Assembly: GCF_000243675.2 (NCBI RefSeq) | Contig: NZ_AHMM02000017.1 | Span: 746,443 to 810,442, forward strand | From: Leptospira inadai serovar Lyme str. 10 | GTDB taxonomy: Bacteria; Spirochaetota; Leptospiria; Leptospirales; Leptospiraceae | Direction: 5' to 3' | DNA: 64,000 nucleotides | Notes under the pieces: generated by a model | What the model was told of the DNA's origin: nothing | Seen by the model: the letters and a program-made list of their open reading frames with translations, nothing else | Databases searched by the model: none | Shown: positions 53,105 to 62,739 of the stretch, piece after piece | How the letters are laid out: each line of letters begins with the position of its first letter | How positions within the stretch are numbered: position 1 is the first letter of the stretch | Translations under genes and position numbers: made by a program

Positions 53105-54316
53105 ATGTCCAATGCATATGTAATCGATGCCGTACGCACCCCCCGCGGTAAGGGAAAAAAAAGAGGAACCCTGGCATCCATTCACCCTCAAGAACTGTCC
53201 GCCTCGACCCTAAACGCAATCAAAGAAAGAAACGGATTAAAACCTGAAATCGTGGAAGAGGTAGTCTTAGGTTGCGTCTCACAAGTGGAAGACCAGGCAG
53301 CCTGCATCGCACGTTATGCGGTCATGGCCGCACAATGGCCGAATTCGGTTCCGGGATATACGGTAAACCGTTTTTGCGGATCGGGACTCCAGGCGGTCAA
53401 TAACGTGGCCAATCACGTGCAAGCGGGAAGCATGGACGTGGCTTTAGGAGGAGGAATCGAGTCCATGAGCCGGGTCAAAATGGGCGCGGATATGGGAGAA
53501 AGGGATTTTAATGTAGGAAATGCTAATATAGCAAAACATTATAATTTAGTTCCTCAGGGAATTTCCGCGGATTTAATCGCCACTAAATATAATATTTCCA
53601 GAGAGGATGCCGATCGATTCGCGGAATCCTCCCAATTGAAAGCGGACAAGGCCATCAAGGACGGCGTATTTAAGAAATCCATAATTCCCGTTAAGTTGGA
53701 AGACGGGACCGTCGTCGATACCGACGAGAATCCTCGCATCGAGTCCGATTACGCATTCCTTTCCGGCTTGGGTGCGGTATTTAAAACGATCGGAGAAAAG
53801 GAACTGGACGCAATCGCATTACGTTCTTATCCCGAAGTTCAAAAGATCAACCATATTCATACCTTGGGAAATTCTTCCGGAATCGTCGACGGAGCCGCAT
53901 CGGTTCTCATAGCCAACGATGACGGAATTAAAAAATACGGCCTTAAACCTAGAGCCAAAATCGTCGCAATGGCTTCGACAGGGGAAGACCCGACCATCAT
54001 GCTGACCGGCCCCGTATCCGCCTCGAGAAAGGCACTTCATCTAGCCGGTCTAAGAGTGGAAGACATCGATATTTGGGAAATTAACGAGGCGTTTGCGTCC
54101 GTCGTTCTTTATACCCAACGGACTTTAGGCATCCCGCTCGAAAAAATTAACGTTAACGGCGGATCCATTTCTCTAGGCCATCCTCTCGGCGCGACCGGCG
54201 CGATTTTATTAGGAACCGCATTGGATGAATTAGAAAGACGTAAACAGCGTTATGCGCTCATTACTCTTTGCATCGGCGGAGGAATGGGAATCGCTACGAT
54301 CATCGAGAGAATCTGA
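53105..54316 (+). CDS. Acetyl-CoA acetyltransferase (thiolase)
   Basis: A 403-residue thiolase, which joins or splits acyl-CoA. It begins [20 protein letters not shown]. The acyl-accepting Cys is in [15 protein letters not shown], and the His and second Cys in [20 protein letters not shown] and [15 protein letters not shown], as in biosynthetic or degradative type II thiolases. [20 protein letters not shown] and [16 protein letters not shown] fill the remaining family blocks. ATAGGAGATATATC precedes the ATG. It ends with a strong hairpin and is monocistronic. Whether it acts in fatty-acid oxidation or acetoacetyl-CoA synthesis is not shown by context. Confidence 0.95.
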   Translation: MSNAYVIDAVRTPRGKGKKRGTLASIHPQELSASTLNAIKERNGLKPEIVEEVVLGCVSQVEDQAACIARYAVMAAQWPNSVPGYTVNRFCGSGLQAVNNVANHVQAGSMDVALGGGIESMSRVKMGADMGERDFNVGNANIAKHYNLVPQGISADLIATKYNISREDADRFAESSQLKADKAIKDGVFKKSIIPVKLEDGTVVDTDENPRIESDYAFLSGLGAVFKTIGEKELDAIALRSYPEVQKINHIHTLGNSSGIVDGAASVLIANDDGIKKYGLKPRAKIVAMASTGEDPTIMLTGPVSASRKALHLAGLRVEDIDIWEINEAFASVVLYTQRTLGIPLEKINVNGGSISLGHPLGATGAILLGTALDELERRKQRYALITLCIGGGMGIATIIERI

Positions 54317-54325
54317 GTTCATAAG

Positions 54326-54372
54326 GAAAATTGCGCCTAAATTCCTTCGAGTTCGGCGCAATTTTCTTCTTT
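54326..54372 (+). terminator. Intrinsic terminator after the thiolase gene
   Basis: GAAAATTGCGCC (54326-54337) pairs perfectly with GGCGCAATTTTC (54355-54366), a 12-bp stem with a 17-base loop, followed by T-rich TTCTTTCC. It starts 10 bases after the stop codon. Confidence 0.85.
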
Positions 54373-54405
54373 CCTTCCTCGGCCCACCAAATATTATAAT
54401 TCAGA

Positions 54406-54777
54406 ATGAACGTGTTTCGCCGAATTCGACCTCTTTTCTACGGATTCCTGCCGATCTTTCTGTTCAATTTTTCCTTCTTTTACTTTTCCCAGGCTCAAAT
54501 TTCCGTTTCTTCCCATCCGGACGGCCAATACAAATCCGCTTATTCCAAATTTTCCCCATTTAAAAAAGCGTTTCGCCTATTTCAGGATGAGGAAGAGGAC
54601 GACGGCATCAATTCGGTCTGGATGCCCGATTCCTCCGAATACGATTCCGAAAACACGAATTCCGAGTTTCAGTCCTTCAGAGTTCCGTCTAGAATCGAAT
54701 TCGAATCGACCGTCGATAGCTCTTATTATCTACTTTCCGATCTCCTCTTAAACATTCCACCGCCTAGCAAAACCTGA
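54406..54777 (+). CDS. Unknown small exported protein ahead of the metal efflux genes
   Basis: A 123-residue protein starting MNVFRRIRPLFYGFLPIFLF with a hydrophobic signal ending near SQAQIS. The remainder is acidic (QDEEEDDGINSVWMPDSSEY) with Ser/Phe-rich ends. A role in metal handling is possible because it directly precedes the czcCBA genes, like CzcI-type small periplasmic proteins, but the sequence shows no His or Cys metal site. The start has no good ribosome binding site, so the gene call is tentative. Confidence 0.55.
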   Translation: MNVFRRIRPLFYGFLPIFLFNFSFFYFSQAQISVSSHPDGQYKSAYSKFSPFKKAFRLFQDEEEDDGINSVWMPDSSEYDSENTNSEFQSFRVPSRIEFESTVDSSYYLLSDLLLNIPPPSKT

Positions 54778-54842
54778 CATTTCGATCATATTGTCGGGCT
54801 TCGTCGCAAATTTCGAACGGAGTCGTCTAGGAGCTTTCTTTA

Positions 54843-56210
54843 ATGCACTTATACAAATGCGCGATTACTGCGCCCACTATCACCGCCTATCTTTTTTTAG
54901 CGATTATAGGGCCGAGGGATGTGATTTCATCCGTCCCTAAACTCGACTCATCGGATCTTCTCGAACAAAATTCCCGGGAAGACATGCACCTACCTCTAAA
55001 AAGAAAATTAAGTCTCAGAGAAGCGGAGGAATTATTCCTTAAAAATAATCTCTCTCTTATTTCCTCCAAATTCGAAATCGAAGCGAAAAAGGCCGAAATT
55101 CTGCAAGCCCAACTATGGGATAACCCGAGCATCGCGATCGATCAGAACATCTATAATCGGCAGACCGGAATCTATTTCGATACTACCAAGAACGGAGAAA
55201 CCGCGATTCAAATCCAACAATTATTCCTGATGGCAGGAAAGAGAGACAAACGAGTACGCTTGGCAAAGTGGAATAAGGAAATCTCGGAGCAGATATTCTA
55301 CGATACTTTACGTTCTCTTAAATTAGAACTTAGGACTACGTTCTTTCAATTGCATTTCGCCAGACAATCCATGGAATTCTACAAGGAAAGCATACCGGCC
55401 ATCAAAAAAACGATCTCGGGAGCGGAAAACGTATATCGAAATCGGAATATTCTTCTCTCGGAATTATTAAGGTTAAAATCCCTACTCTTTCGTTTGGAGA
55501 ACGATAGATCGAAAATAATCCAGATAATTTACGAAAAGGAGGCCGCCTTAAAGGTCTTGTTAAACGAACAGGCTACCATCGAGTACGAGATATTTCCGGA
55601 ATTTACGGAACATGCGAACTCGGAATATTCGATCCTTTCCCTGGATACGAAAGAGATAATAAAATCCGCAATCGAACATAGGCCCGATCTTAAAAGCCTC
55701 GAACTATCGGTAAAAGCCGAACAAACCAATCTTTCTTTGCAAAAGGCGATGGTGATTCCGGACGTCGCTCTGGGTGGAAGCTATGACCGAGCCGGAAATT
55801 ATATCAATAACTATTACGGGTTTACGGTATCCACTTCCATTCCTCTTTTCGATCGAAACCAAGGAAACATCAAGGCTGCAGAGATGATATTGAATTCCAA
55901 GAAAGTCGCCTACGAAGAACAGCTTTTAAAAGTGAAGGCGGAAGTCCGGGCCGCCTTGGAAATAGCGAGGGACAAGGAACGGTTACTAAGGAATTACGGG
56001 AATTCCTTTACGAAGGATTATAAAGGCCTCGCAGGATTAATGATAGAAAATTACGGAAAAAAATACATCACCATATTAGAATTTGCGGATTTTTTCGAAT
56101 CTTACAGCGAAAGCACTCTTAATATGATTCGGCTTCAATCGGATCGGATCGAAGCGGCCGAATCGTTGAATTTTTCGATCGGAAAAACGGTGGCGGAATT
56201 AGGCAAATGA
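54843..56210 (+). CDS. czcC: Outer-membrane factor of the CzcCBA efflux system
   Basis: A 455-residue TolC/CzcC-type outer-membrane protein with N-terminal signal ITAYLFLAIIGPRDV. Family segments are LSLREAEELFLKNNLSLISS, ILQAQLWDNPSIAIDQN, HRPDLKSLELSVKAEQTNLS (start of second half), GFTVSTSIPLFDRNQGNI and a helical C-terminus. AGGAG is ten bases before the ATG. Its stop overlaps the adaptor gene's start (ATGA). With CzcB and CzcA it forms a tripartite heavy-metal pump exporting cations through both membranes. Confidence 0.9.
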   Translation: MHLYKCAITAPTITAYLFLAIIGPRDVISSVPKLDSSDLLEQNSREDMHLPLKRKLSLREAEELFLKNNLSLISSKFEIEAKKAEILQAQLWDNPSIAIDQNIYNRQTGIYFDTTKNGETAIQIQQLFLMAGKRDKRVRLAKWNKEISEQIFYDTLRSLKLELRTTFFQLHFARQSMEFYKESIPAIKKTISGAENVYRNRNILLSELLRLKSLLFRLENDRSKIIQIIYEKEAALKVLLNEQATIEYEIFPEFTEHANSEYSILSLDTKEIIKSAIEHRPDLKSLELSVKAEQTNLSLQKAMVIPDVALGGSYDRAGNYINNYYGFTVSTSIPLFDRNQGNIKAAEMILNSKKVAYEEQLLKVKAEVRAALEIARDKERLLRNYGNSFTKDYKGLAGLMIENYGKKYITILEFADFFESYSESTLNMIRLQSDRIEAAESLNFSIGKTVAELGK

Positions 56211-57235
56211 AGATCTATCTATCCGAGATATATTCGCAATTCTTAAAACGTAAAAAAGGAATTCTTCTTCTGTCATTGCCCGTCTTCGCGGGAACGTTCG
56301 TCGCCTTTCATGCATTTAGCGACAATAAAGGAAATGAATTTTGGCGAAAGGAGCAAAATCGAATTCCCAAAATTTCGGAGCAAGGCAGGCTGATTTCTTT
56401 TCCTCCCGATTATCCTGGTTTGACTAGATTTTCGTATATCACCGTCGGAGTCGGGAATGCGTCTTTTTCGGTTATCGCTCCTGCAAGAGTCGTCGCCAGC
56501 ATCAAAACGTCCGTCAACTCGGGAGAAAAGATCATTCTTTTCGATTCCCCCGAAACCACTCAGCTCTTCTCGGAATACAAAAGAAACAGGGCCACCGCAA
56601 TCAAAGGACTCAAAGATCTGATGAGAGTGCGGGATATGTACGCCAATCAGGCCGCTACCGGTCGGGACGTGACCGAAGCCGAATCCAACTTTGCCGTCAC
56701 AAAGGCGGAAGCGGATGAATCAGAATCCAAGCTGAGAACGATCGGCCTAAATCCGAAAGAGCTGGATAACGTAAAGGGCCCCGCTCTTTGGTTGATATGC
56801 GACGTACCGGAATCCCAGTTAAGCGAGGTACAAAAAGGCGAAGAGGTTCGAATTCAGTTATCCTCCTTTCCGGGTAAAACTTTCGTCGGACATGCGGAGG
56901 CGATAGGCGACGCGATAGATCCCGTTTTAAGAACCGTAAAAGTAAGGGTAACGATTAAGAATCCCAAAGAAAAGATCCTCCCGGGAATGTATGCGAAAGT
57001 CGATTTCGGAGATCCACACACTTCGGTCATTTTACTTCCGAATCGGTCGATTCTTACGGTCGACGAAAAAAATTACGTTTTCGTAAAGGAAGGAACGGGA
57101 TCCTTCCGCCGACGCCAAATCATACTGGGGACCTCCGGAGAAGCTAGTACGATCGTAACCGACGGTCTTTCGGTCGGTGAAACGATTTTGATCGAAGGCG
57201 TGATTTTACTGAAAGGATTAAGCTTCGGGTTTTAA
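56207..57235 (+). CDS. czcB: Periplasmic adaptor of the CzcCBA efflux system
   Basis: A 342-residue RND periplasmic adaptor. The N-terminal anchor is GILLLSLPVFAGTFVAFHAF, followed by a short hairpin (RVRDMYANQAATGRDVTEAE), a barrel-sandwich with VIAPARVVASIKTSVNSGEK, and beta-barrel segments LWLICDVPESQLSEVQKGEE, TVKVRVTIKNPKEKILPGMYAKV and a membrane-proximal end. The lengths and the ILPGMYAKV motif fit the CusB/CzcB group. It lies between CzcC and CzcA with a four-base overlap upstream and two bases downstream. No extra His-rich metal domain is present. Confidence 0.9.
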   Translation: MKIYLSEIYSQFLKRKKGILLLSLPVFAGTFVAFHAFSDNKGNEFWRKEQNRIPKISEQGRLISFPPDYPGLTRFSYITVGVGNASFSVIAPARVVASIKTSVNSGEKIILFDSPETTQLFSEYKRNRATAIKGLKDLMRVRDMYANQAATGRDVTEAESNFAVTKAEADESESKLRTIGLNPKELDNVKGPALWLICDVPESQLSEVQKGEEVRIQLSSFPGKTFVGHAEAIGDAIDPVLRTVKVRVTIKNPKEKILPGMYAKVDFGDPHTSVILLPNRSILTVDEKNYVFVKEGTGSFRRRQIILGTSGEASTIVTDGLSVGETILIEGVILLKGLSFGF

Positions 57236-57237
57236 AT

Positions 57238-60200
57238 ATGATCGAACGACTCATCGAAGAATCCTTAAAAAATAGGATCCCCACTCTCGCGCTGGCCGTC
57301 GCAATCATAGGCTTCGGAATTTGGTCCTGGGTTAGCCTTAAAAAAGAAGCGTACCCCGATGTCGGAGATACTCAGGTTACCGTAATTGCCCTTCTTCCGG
57401 GAAAAGCGGCTTTGGAAGTCGAACGAAGAATCACGCTGCCCTTAGAACGAGGATTGAATTCGGTTCCCTACGTTTTAACGCGTAGATCCAAAACGATTTT
57501 CGGACTTTGCGTTCTTCAATACGTATTCGAAGAAGGAGTCAGCGATTTTGTCGCAAGACAACTCTTATTGGAAAGATTGCAGGCAATCGAACTTCCTACG
57601 GAAGCGAACGTTTCCCTTGCCCCTCTCACCGGTCCGGTCGGCGAGATCTATCGATATACGATCGAGGCGTCGGAAAATTGGACACCGATGGATTTGAGAA
57701 CTCTACAGGACTGGGTGGTGGTACCTTCCTTGCGCCAAACTCCCGGAGTGGCGGACATTCTGAACTTCGGAGGTTTGGAAAAACAATATCATATCATCAC
57801 TTCTCCGAATCGATTATTGCGTTATGATTTGAGTCTATCGGATTTGCTGGATGCGATCCGTTCCAATAATAGGAATACGGGAGGAAACGTACTGACTAGA
57901 GGAGATCAAGGCTTTGTTGTCCGAGGTCTGGGCGCGATACAAACAAAAGAAGATATTCAAAATATAGTCGTAACTGCCGTATCGGGAACTCCTATCTACG
58001 TCGAAAACTTGGCTTCCGTCGAGGAATATCCCAGACGACCGGATGGAATTTTCAATTATACTCTTCGTGACCCAGTAACCGGAGAGATAAAGACAAGAGA
58101 CTCCGGAATCCAAGGAATTATTGCGATGCGTCGGGGAGAGAATCCGTCCGAGGTGATCGAAAGGGTTTACGAAAAAGTCCGATACATCAATTCCAATCTA
58201 CTTCCTCAAGGTGTGAGATTGATCCCCACTTATGATAGGACCGAATTGGTGAATTATACGGTTCAAACCGTTCGAAGTACGTTATTCGAGGGAGTAAGCA
58301 TCGTAGTCCTCGTATTGGTATTCTTCCTCGGAAACGTACGGTCGGCTCTCGTGGTCGCAAGCATGATACCGATCTCGTTACTCTTCGCTTTTATCATGAT
58401 GAAGTTAACCGGAATCCCCGCTAATCTACTTTCCCTAGGCGCGATCGACTTCGGCATCATCGTCGACGGCGCGGTCGTGATGGTGGAGAATATATATAGG
58501 AGGTATTCGCTTGCTAAACGAGCGTCCAAAACCGGACTCCAATTTACGGAGTTATTAAGTATTACGCGTGCATCCACGGTCGAAGTAGGAAGGGAAATTT
58601 TCTTTTCCATCGCAATCATCATCTTCGCCTATCTTCCTATTTTCACTTTTCAAAGAGTGGAAGGGAAACTATTTACACCGATGGCTTTTACCTTGTCGTT
58701 TGCGATCGTCGGAAGTTTATTGTTTACTCTTACGTTAATTCCGGTACTGATGTGCCTGTCGTACAAAGCTAAAATGGAGTCGGCGGATCCGAGCGAGATG
58801 GAATGGAGAAATCCGACGTTGGATTGGATAAAATCCTTTTATCGTCGCTTGCTCTCGCGACTATTAAACTCCACCGAAAAAACGGTAATTTATTCCCTGT
58901 TTGCGGTCGTAATCATAAGTGCATTCGGATATTATAAATTAGGAACGGAATTTCTGCCCGATCTTGACGAGGGATCGATCAATATCCGCTGCTTCTTTCC
59001 GGTAGGAATAAATCTGAAAACTTCGGAGCAATATCTTCCCGTTATTCGGGAATCGATTCTGAAACAGGAACAAGTCGGTTCCGTCTTAAGTCAGCTCGGA
59101 CGAAACGACGAAGGAACCGATCCCTACGGACCGAATCGCCTGGAAATTCTAGTCGGTTTAAAAAATTACGATCTGTGGCGGGAAAAGATAACGAAGAAGG
59201 AACTCCTTCAAAAATTGAAAGTCGGATTGCAAGAAGACTTACCCGGGGTTCAATTCGTATTTTCTCAACCGATCCTGGATAACGTAACCGAAGCGGTGAC
59301 GGGTAGCGTATCCGATTTAGCGATACTTCTAAGCGGAGAAGACCTGGGCCTACTCAGAATTCATGCCAAAAAAATATTGGATATCGTTCGAGAGATTCCC
59401 GGAGCGACCGAATCCGGACTCGAACAGGAGTCCGACCAGGCGCAATTGACCGTTACCATCGACAGAAAAAAATCGGCTCGTTTCGGAATCAACGCATCAA
59501 ACATACTCGATACGTTGGAAGCCGCGATCGGAGGAACCGAAGTCGGAACGTTATACGAAGGCTCGAAACGATTCGACATCATGGTCAGGTATTCCACGGA
59601 CTATCGCTCCTCGTTGGAATCGGTCAAAAATCTTTTAGTAACGTCTCCTTCGGGAGGAAGAATACCGTTAAGCGAACTGGCTTCCATAGAGCTGAAAGAC
59701 GGGCCGACTATCATACAAAGGCAGGACGGGAAGCGGCAGATTTCCGTTCGAACGAATATCCGCGGGAGAGACCAAGGAAGATTCGTGGAGGAAGCCAAAA
59801 GCAAGGTGGAGAAATTAATTTCACTCCCGGATGGAATCGGTATCCGATGGGGAGGGCAATTCGAAAACCTAACCAGAGCGGCCGCCAGGTTAAGAATCAT
59901 AATCCCGGCCACACTTTTAGGAATCTTCTGCATATTACTCGTAATATTCCGGAATGCACGTTATGCTCTATTGGCAATGTCCGGCGTACCCATTTCTATC
60001 GCAGGCGGAATCCTGGCGTTGTTAGTACGGGGAATTAATTTCTCCGTCTCGGCAGGAGTCGGTTTCGTTTCACTTTTCGGTATTGCCGCCATGACCTGCG
60101 TTCTATTCGTATCCCGCATGATTCGCCTACAAAAGGAAAATCAAACGGAGACTCTCAGATCGTCCGTGTTGGCCGCAGCCGACCTACAATTTACGCCTAG

Positions 60201-60384
60201 AGTAATGACGATTCTTTTGGCCTTACTAGGACTATTGCCGGCCGCAGCCGCATCGGGAATAGGATCGGATGTGCAAAGGCCATTGGCAACGGTCGTCGTC
60301 GGAGGCTTAACGGCGGAATTATTTTCGCTCGTCTTTATTCCTTCTCTCTTCTATCTTATCAACCGGAAACGCTATCGAAATTAA
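57238..60384 (+). CDS. czcA: Heavy-metal RND efflux pump CzcA
   Basis: A 1048-residue pump of the heavy-metal (HME) RND group. The TM4 signature DFGIIVDGAVVMVENIYRRY (about residue 403) is the HME mark for divalent cations such as Zn, Co, Cd or Ni rather than monovalent Cu/Ag. Other family parts are KKEAYPDVGDTQVTVIALLP, LPLERGLNSVPYVLTRR, GTEFLPDLDEGSINIRCFFP and PLSELASIELKDGPTIIQRQ. Twelve helices are expected. It ends the operon, and AT-rich sequence and a hairpin follow. Confidence 0.95.
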   Translation: MIERLIEESLKNRIPTLALAVAIIGFGIWSWVSLKKEAYPDVGDTQVTVIALLPGKAALEVERRITLPLERGLNSVPYVLTRRSKTIFGLCVLQYVFEEGVSDFVARQLLLERLQAIELPTEANVSLAPLTGPVGEIYRYTIEASENWTPMDLRTLQDWVVVPSLRQTPGVADILNFGGLEKQYHIITSPNRLLRYDLSLSDLLDAIRSNNRNTGGNVLTRGDQGFVVRGLGAIQTKEDIQNIVVTAVSGTPIYVENLASVEEYPRRPDGIFNYTLRDPVTGEIKTRDSGIQGIIAMRRGENPSEVIERVYEKVRYINSNLLPQGVRLIPTYDRTELVNYTVQTVRSTLFEGVSIVVLVLVFFLGNVRSALVVASMIPISLLFAFIMMKLTGIPANLLSLGAIDFGIIVDGAVVMVENIYRRYSLAKRASKTGLQFTELLSITRASTVEVGREIFFSIAIIIFAYLPIFTFQRVEGKLFTPMAFTLSFAIVGSLLFTLTLIPVLMCLSYKAKMESADPSEMEWRNPTLDWIKSFYRRLLSRLLNSTEKTVIYSLFAVVIISAFGYYKLGTEFLPDLDEGSINIRCFFPVGINLKTSEQYLPVIRESILKQEQVGSVLSQLGRNDEGTDPYGPNRLEILVGLKNYDLWREKITKKELLQKLKVGLQEDLPGVQFVFSQPILDNVTEAVTGSVSDLAILLSGEDLGLLRIHAKKILDIVREIPGATESGLEQESDQAQLTVTIDRKKSARFGINASNILDTLEAAIGGTEVGTLYEGSKRFDIMVRYSTDYRSSLESVKNLLVTSPSGGRIPLSELASIELKDGPTIIQRQDGKRQISVRTNIRGRDQGRFVEEAKSKVEKLISLPDGIGIRWGGQFENLTRAAARLRIIIPATLLGIFCILLVIFRNARYALLAMSGVPISIAGGILALLVRGINFSVSAGVGFVSLFGIAAMTCVLFVSRMIRLQKENQTETLRSSVLAAADLQFTPRVMTILLALLGLLPAAAASGIGSDVQRPLATVVVGGLTAELFSLVFIPSLFYLINRKRYRN

Positions 60385-60480
60385 AAATATATCCATATTA
60401 TTAGTATAAAATATTATAACATTATCAAACTTTTATATTTCCGGAATAAACCGAGTTCCTATCCGAAACGGAATTGGTCG

Positions 60481-60500
60481 TAAGCGCCGATGGGCGCTTA
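60481..60500. terminator. Hairpin between convergent genes
   Basis: TAAGCGCC (60481-60488) pairs perfectly with GGCGCTTA (60493-60500) with loop GATG. No T-run follows on either strand. It lies between the ends of czcA and the convergent sensor gene and probably helps stop both. Confidence 0.5.
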
Positions 60501-60514
60501 AAACGGATAAAAAC

Positions 60515-61753
60515 TTAACTGACTACAGGCAGGCGAATCGTCAGACATATCCCTTCTTTTTTATTCTCGTGTAAATTCAAATTGATCGTCTGTAAGTGAA
60601 CTCTTCCGCCGTGAAGCTCGACCAGTTTTTTTACGACAGACAAACCCAATCCCATTCCGAATTCCTCCTGATCGTAACGCTCATCCATGAACTTTACTCC
60701 CCTATAGAACGGTTCGAAAACGAGATCTTCATGAAATTCTTGAAGATAACCGGGAAAGGGGGGATCGTTAATTACCTTCAATTGAATTTCATTGCCGATC
60801 TTCAAAACCAAGACCATTATATTCGATTTTTCGGGGGAATATTTAAGGGCGTTAATCAGAACCTCGCGTATGATTTTCTGAAACCAAACCTTCTTTAGCC
60901 TGAGTTTATTGGATAAAATATGCAAATTATCTGATATAAGAAACTTCTGGCCCCGGAACTGAACGGATGGTTCGATCTCGTCGATTAATTCCCGTAGGCA
61001 ATCTATCAGATCTCCGACCGTTGCGGTTTCCTCGACTTTCAGACTTTCCTCGAAGAGAGCCTGGGCCGAAGATAAGAATCGAGTGAATTTTCCGGTGCTA
61101 TCCACGGAATCTTTAAGTAAATCGAAAAGATTTTCCCTAATTTCGACGATTCCTTCGACTTCATTATGCTTCGCTTTTGTAATGATCATGGATAGAACGC
61201 TCATCAGACTTCCGATACCCGTTCCTTGCATAAGCGTAATGTTAATCTGCTTTATCGCTAAATCCATCCATGATGAGGACGAATAACGATCCTTTAATGA
61301 TTGCTTCCAGTCGAATATTTCCAAAGCTTTTCGGTAAAACTCCATTTCGGCGCCAAGCAGCTCCTCCCCTCTGACGAGATCACCCGACTCTTTCCAAGTC
61401 GCAGATTGAGGAGCCCCATCGATAGGCAGGAAAAGAGTGAATAATTTTCCACCTTTCGAATTCGCCGAATCTAAAACAGAGCTAATCGTTTGAAATACCT
61501 CGTACGAGCCGTCTTCTCTCCGTAAACGCTTTAGAATTTCGTAGTGTTTGATTTCGCCGGCCTGCGCTTTTTTCAGGAACTGTTCCTCATGCTCCCTATC
61601 GACCGAATGGATCCAATCAAAATAGCTCTCGGGTAAATCGACATTCGGGTCCCTGCCTAACATCGATAAAAACGTCGGGCTAAATTCCAAAATTTTCCCG
61701 GACCAATCGGTTACAATCGCGCCGGATGTCAGAGTTTGAATAATAGGATTCAG
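60515..61753 (-). CDS. PAS-HATPase sensor protein without a canonical H-box
   Basis: A 412-residue protein. The PAS domain (residues 5-110) includes SGAIVTDWSGKILEFSPTFL and IKHYEILKRLRREDGSYEVF. The middle replaces HisKA with a helical block containing QGTGIGSLMS (about residue 176) and KAKHNE. The HATPase part has REVLINALKYSPE (N-box) and GMGLGLSVVKKLVELHGG (G2) but INDPPFPG in place of G1 (DxGxG). Translation probably starts at CTG (61753), since AGGGAG lies eight bases before it, an in-frame TAG lies just upstream, and the PAS needs this N-terminus. Kinase activity is doubtful. It lies downstream of cheD. Confidence 0.75.
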   Translation of the reverse strand: MNPIIQTLTSGAIVTDWSGKILEFSPTFLSMLGRDPNVDLPESYFDWIHSVDREHEEQFLKKAQAGEIKHYEILKRLRREDGSYEVFQTISSVLDSANSKGGKLFTLFLPIDGAPQSATWKESGDLVRGEELLGAEMEFYRKALEIFDWKQSLKDRYSSSSWMDLAIKQINITLMQGTGIGSLMSVLSMIITKAKHNEVEGIVEIRENLFDLLKDSVDSTGKFTRFLSSAQALFEESLKVEETATVGDLIDCLRELIDEIEPSVQFRGQKFLISDNLHILSNKLRLKKVWFQKIIREVLINALKYSPEKSNIMVLVLKIGNEIQLKVINDPPFPGYLQEFHEDLVFEPFYRGVKFMDERYDQEEFGMGLGLSVVKKLVELHGGRVHLQTINLNLHENKKEGICLTIRLPVVS

Positions 61754-61817
61754 GAATGCTTCTCCCTAATTAAGAATTACGGAAATAAAGTTGTTATACT
61801 ATGATACGAACAATCAA

Positions 61818-62387
61818 TTAAAAAAAGATGACAGAAGAATGTCCCGTGATGTTTCTTTCCAATTCCCTAAGATATTCTTGTTCCTGACGTTCGATCGTTT
61901 TTCTTTCAAAATCAGTCCTTTCGCGACGGACAAAAACTTCCGCAGTATCGGAAAAAAAGCGCAAGTTCCGATAGAATTGACCGCCGACTTCTTCGGCAAT
62001 GATCGGAATTTCTTCCCCTTCTAAAAAACTTCGAGCAAAGTAAATATTCTTAGCTCCAATGGAAAGCTCAGGAGACATAGTCATTATCTGACCGCCGCCT
62101 ATTATTTTAGCGCTAAGATTTTTTCTAGGTATCCCTCTTTTTACGAACTCGTTAATCAATATCTCCATCGCATGGACACCGAACCTTGTCGAAAAATCCG
62201 TGTTAGTATCCGACGGACTACCGGGTAAGAGTATATGATTCATACCTCCAAAACGACTTACCGAATCGAAAAGACAAACGGAAACACAAGAACCTAAAAG
62301 GGTTTTCAATTCAACCGGTTCTTCGGAAAAAAAGTATTCTCCCACATAAATTCTTTGAATTGGCCGATCGGTCATCGAGTTCCACAT
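61818..62387 (-). CDS. cheD: CheD-family chemoreceptor glutamine deamidase
   Basis: A 189-residue CheD protein, which deamidates glutamine in chemoreceptors. Catalytic features are VELKTLLGSCVSVCLFD (Thr and nucleophile Cys) and FGGMNHILLP (His), then RKNLSAKIIGGGQIMTMSPE and GGQFYRNLRFFSDTAEVFVR. The start is taken at MWNSMTDRPIQ because upstream residues form a hydrophobic stretch not expected in a cytosolic enzyme; MTDRP, four codons later, is an alternative. The C-terminus has an additional charged helix. No cheC or receptor gene is present. Neighbours are two related sensor proteins. Confidence 0.9.
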   Translation of the reverse strand: MWNSMTDRPIQRIYVGEYFFSEEPVELKTLLGSCVSVCLFDSVSRFGGMNHILLPGSPSDTNTDFSTRFGVHAMEILINEFVKRGIPRKNLSAKIIGGGQIMTMSPELSIGAKNIYFARSFLEGEEIPIIAEEVGGQFYRNLRFFSDTAEVFVRRERTDFERKTIERQEQEYLRELERNITGHSSVIFF

Positions 62388-62739
62388 ATTTCTTACTACC
62401 ACCGATATTAAAATTACAAAAACAAAAACTCGCAACAGCAACGATACGCTGAAAGATAGTTTCAACTAACTCGAAAGATTTAGGGACATCATTTAAACCA
62501 AAAGAGTATAAATAAAATTCATTATTCAAAAACGATATTAATCATAATCCATCAATCCAATTTTCATAATCTCCCGATTAGTCGAAAAATTTCTCCCGTA
62601 TTACCGAACGGAATATTCTCTAATTTTTCTCGTTCCAAATTTTAGAGAATTGCATTTTTAAGGATCACATCGTCGAATGTAACCGAAACGACGATCCTTC
62701 TAAACTCAATACAAATAAGCGTACTAAAGGAGAGATCCC
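62388..62739. other. Divergent promoter region of cheD and the right-edge sensor
   Basis: About 350 bases between divergent genes. A bulged hairpin, AAGGATCACATCGTCG (62660-62675) with CGACGATCCTT (62689-62699), sits 40 bases before the right-hand gene's GTG. The rest is A/T-rich and lacks a recognisable consensus promoter. Confidence 0.45.
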
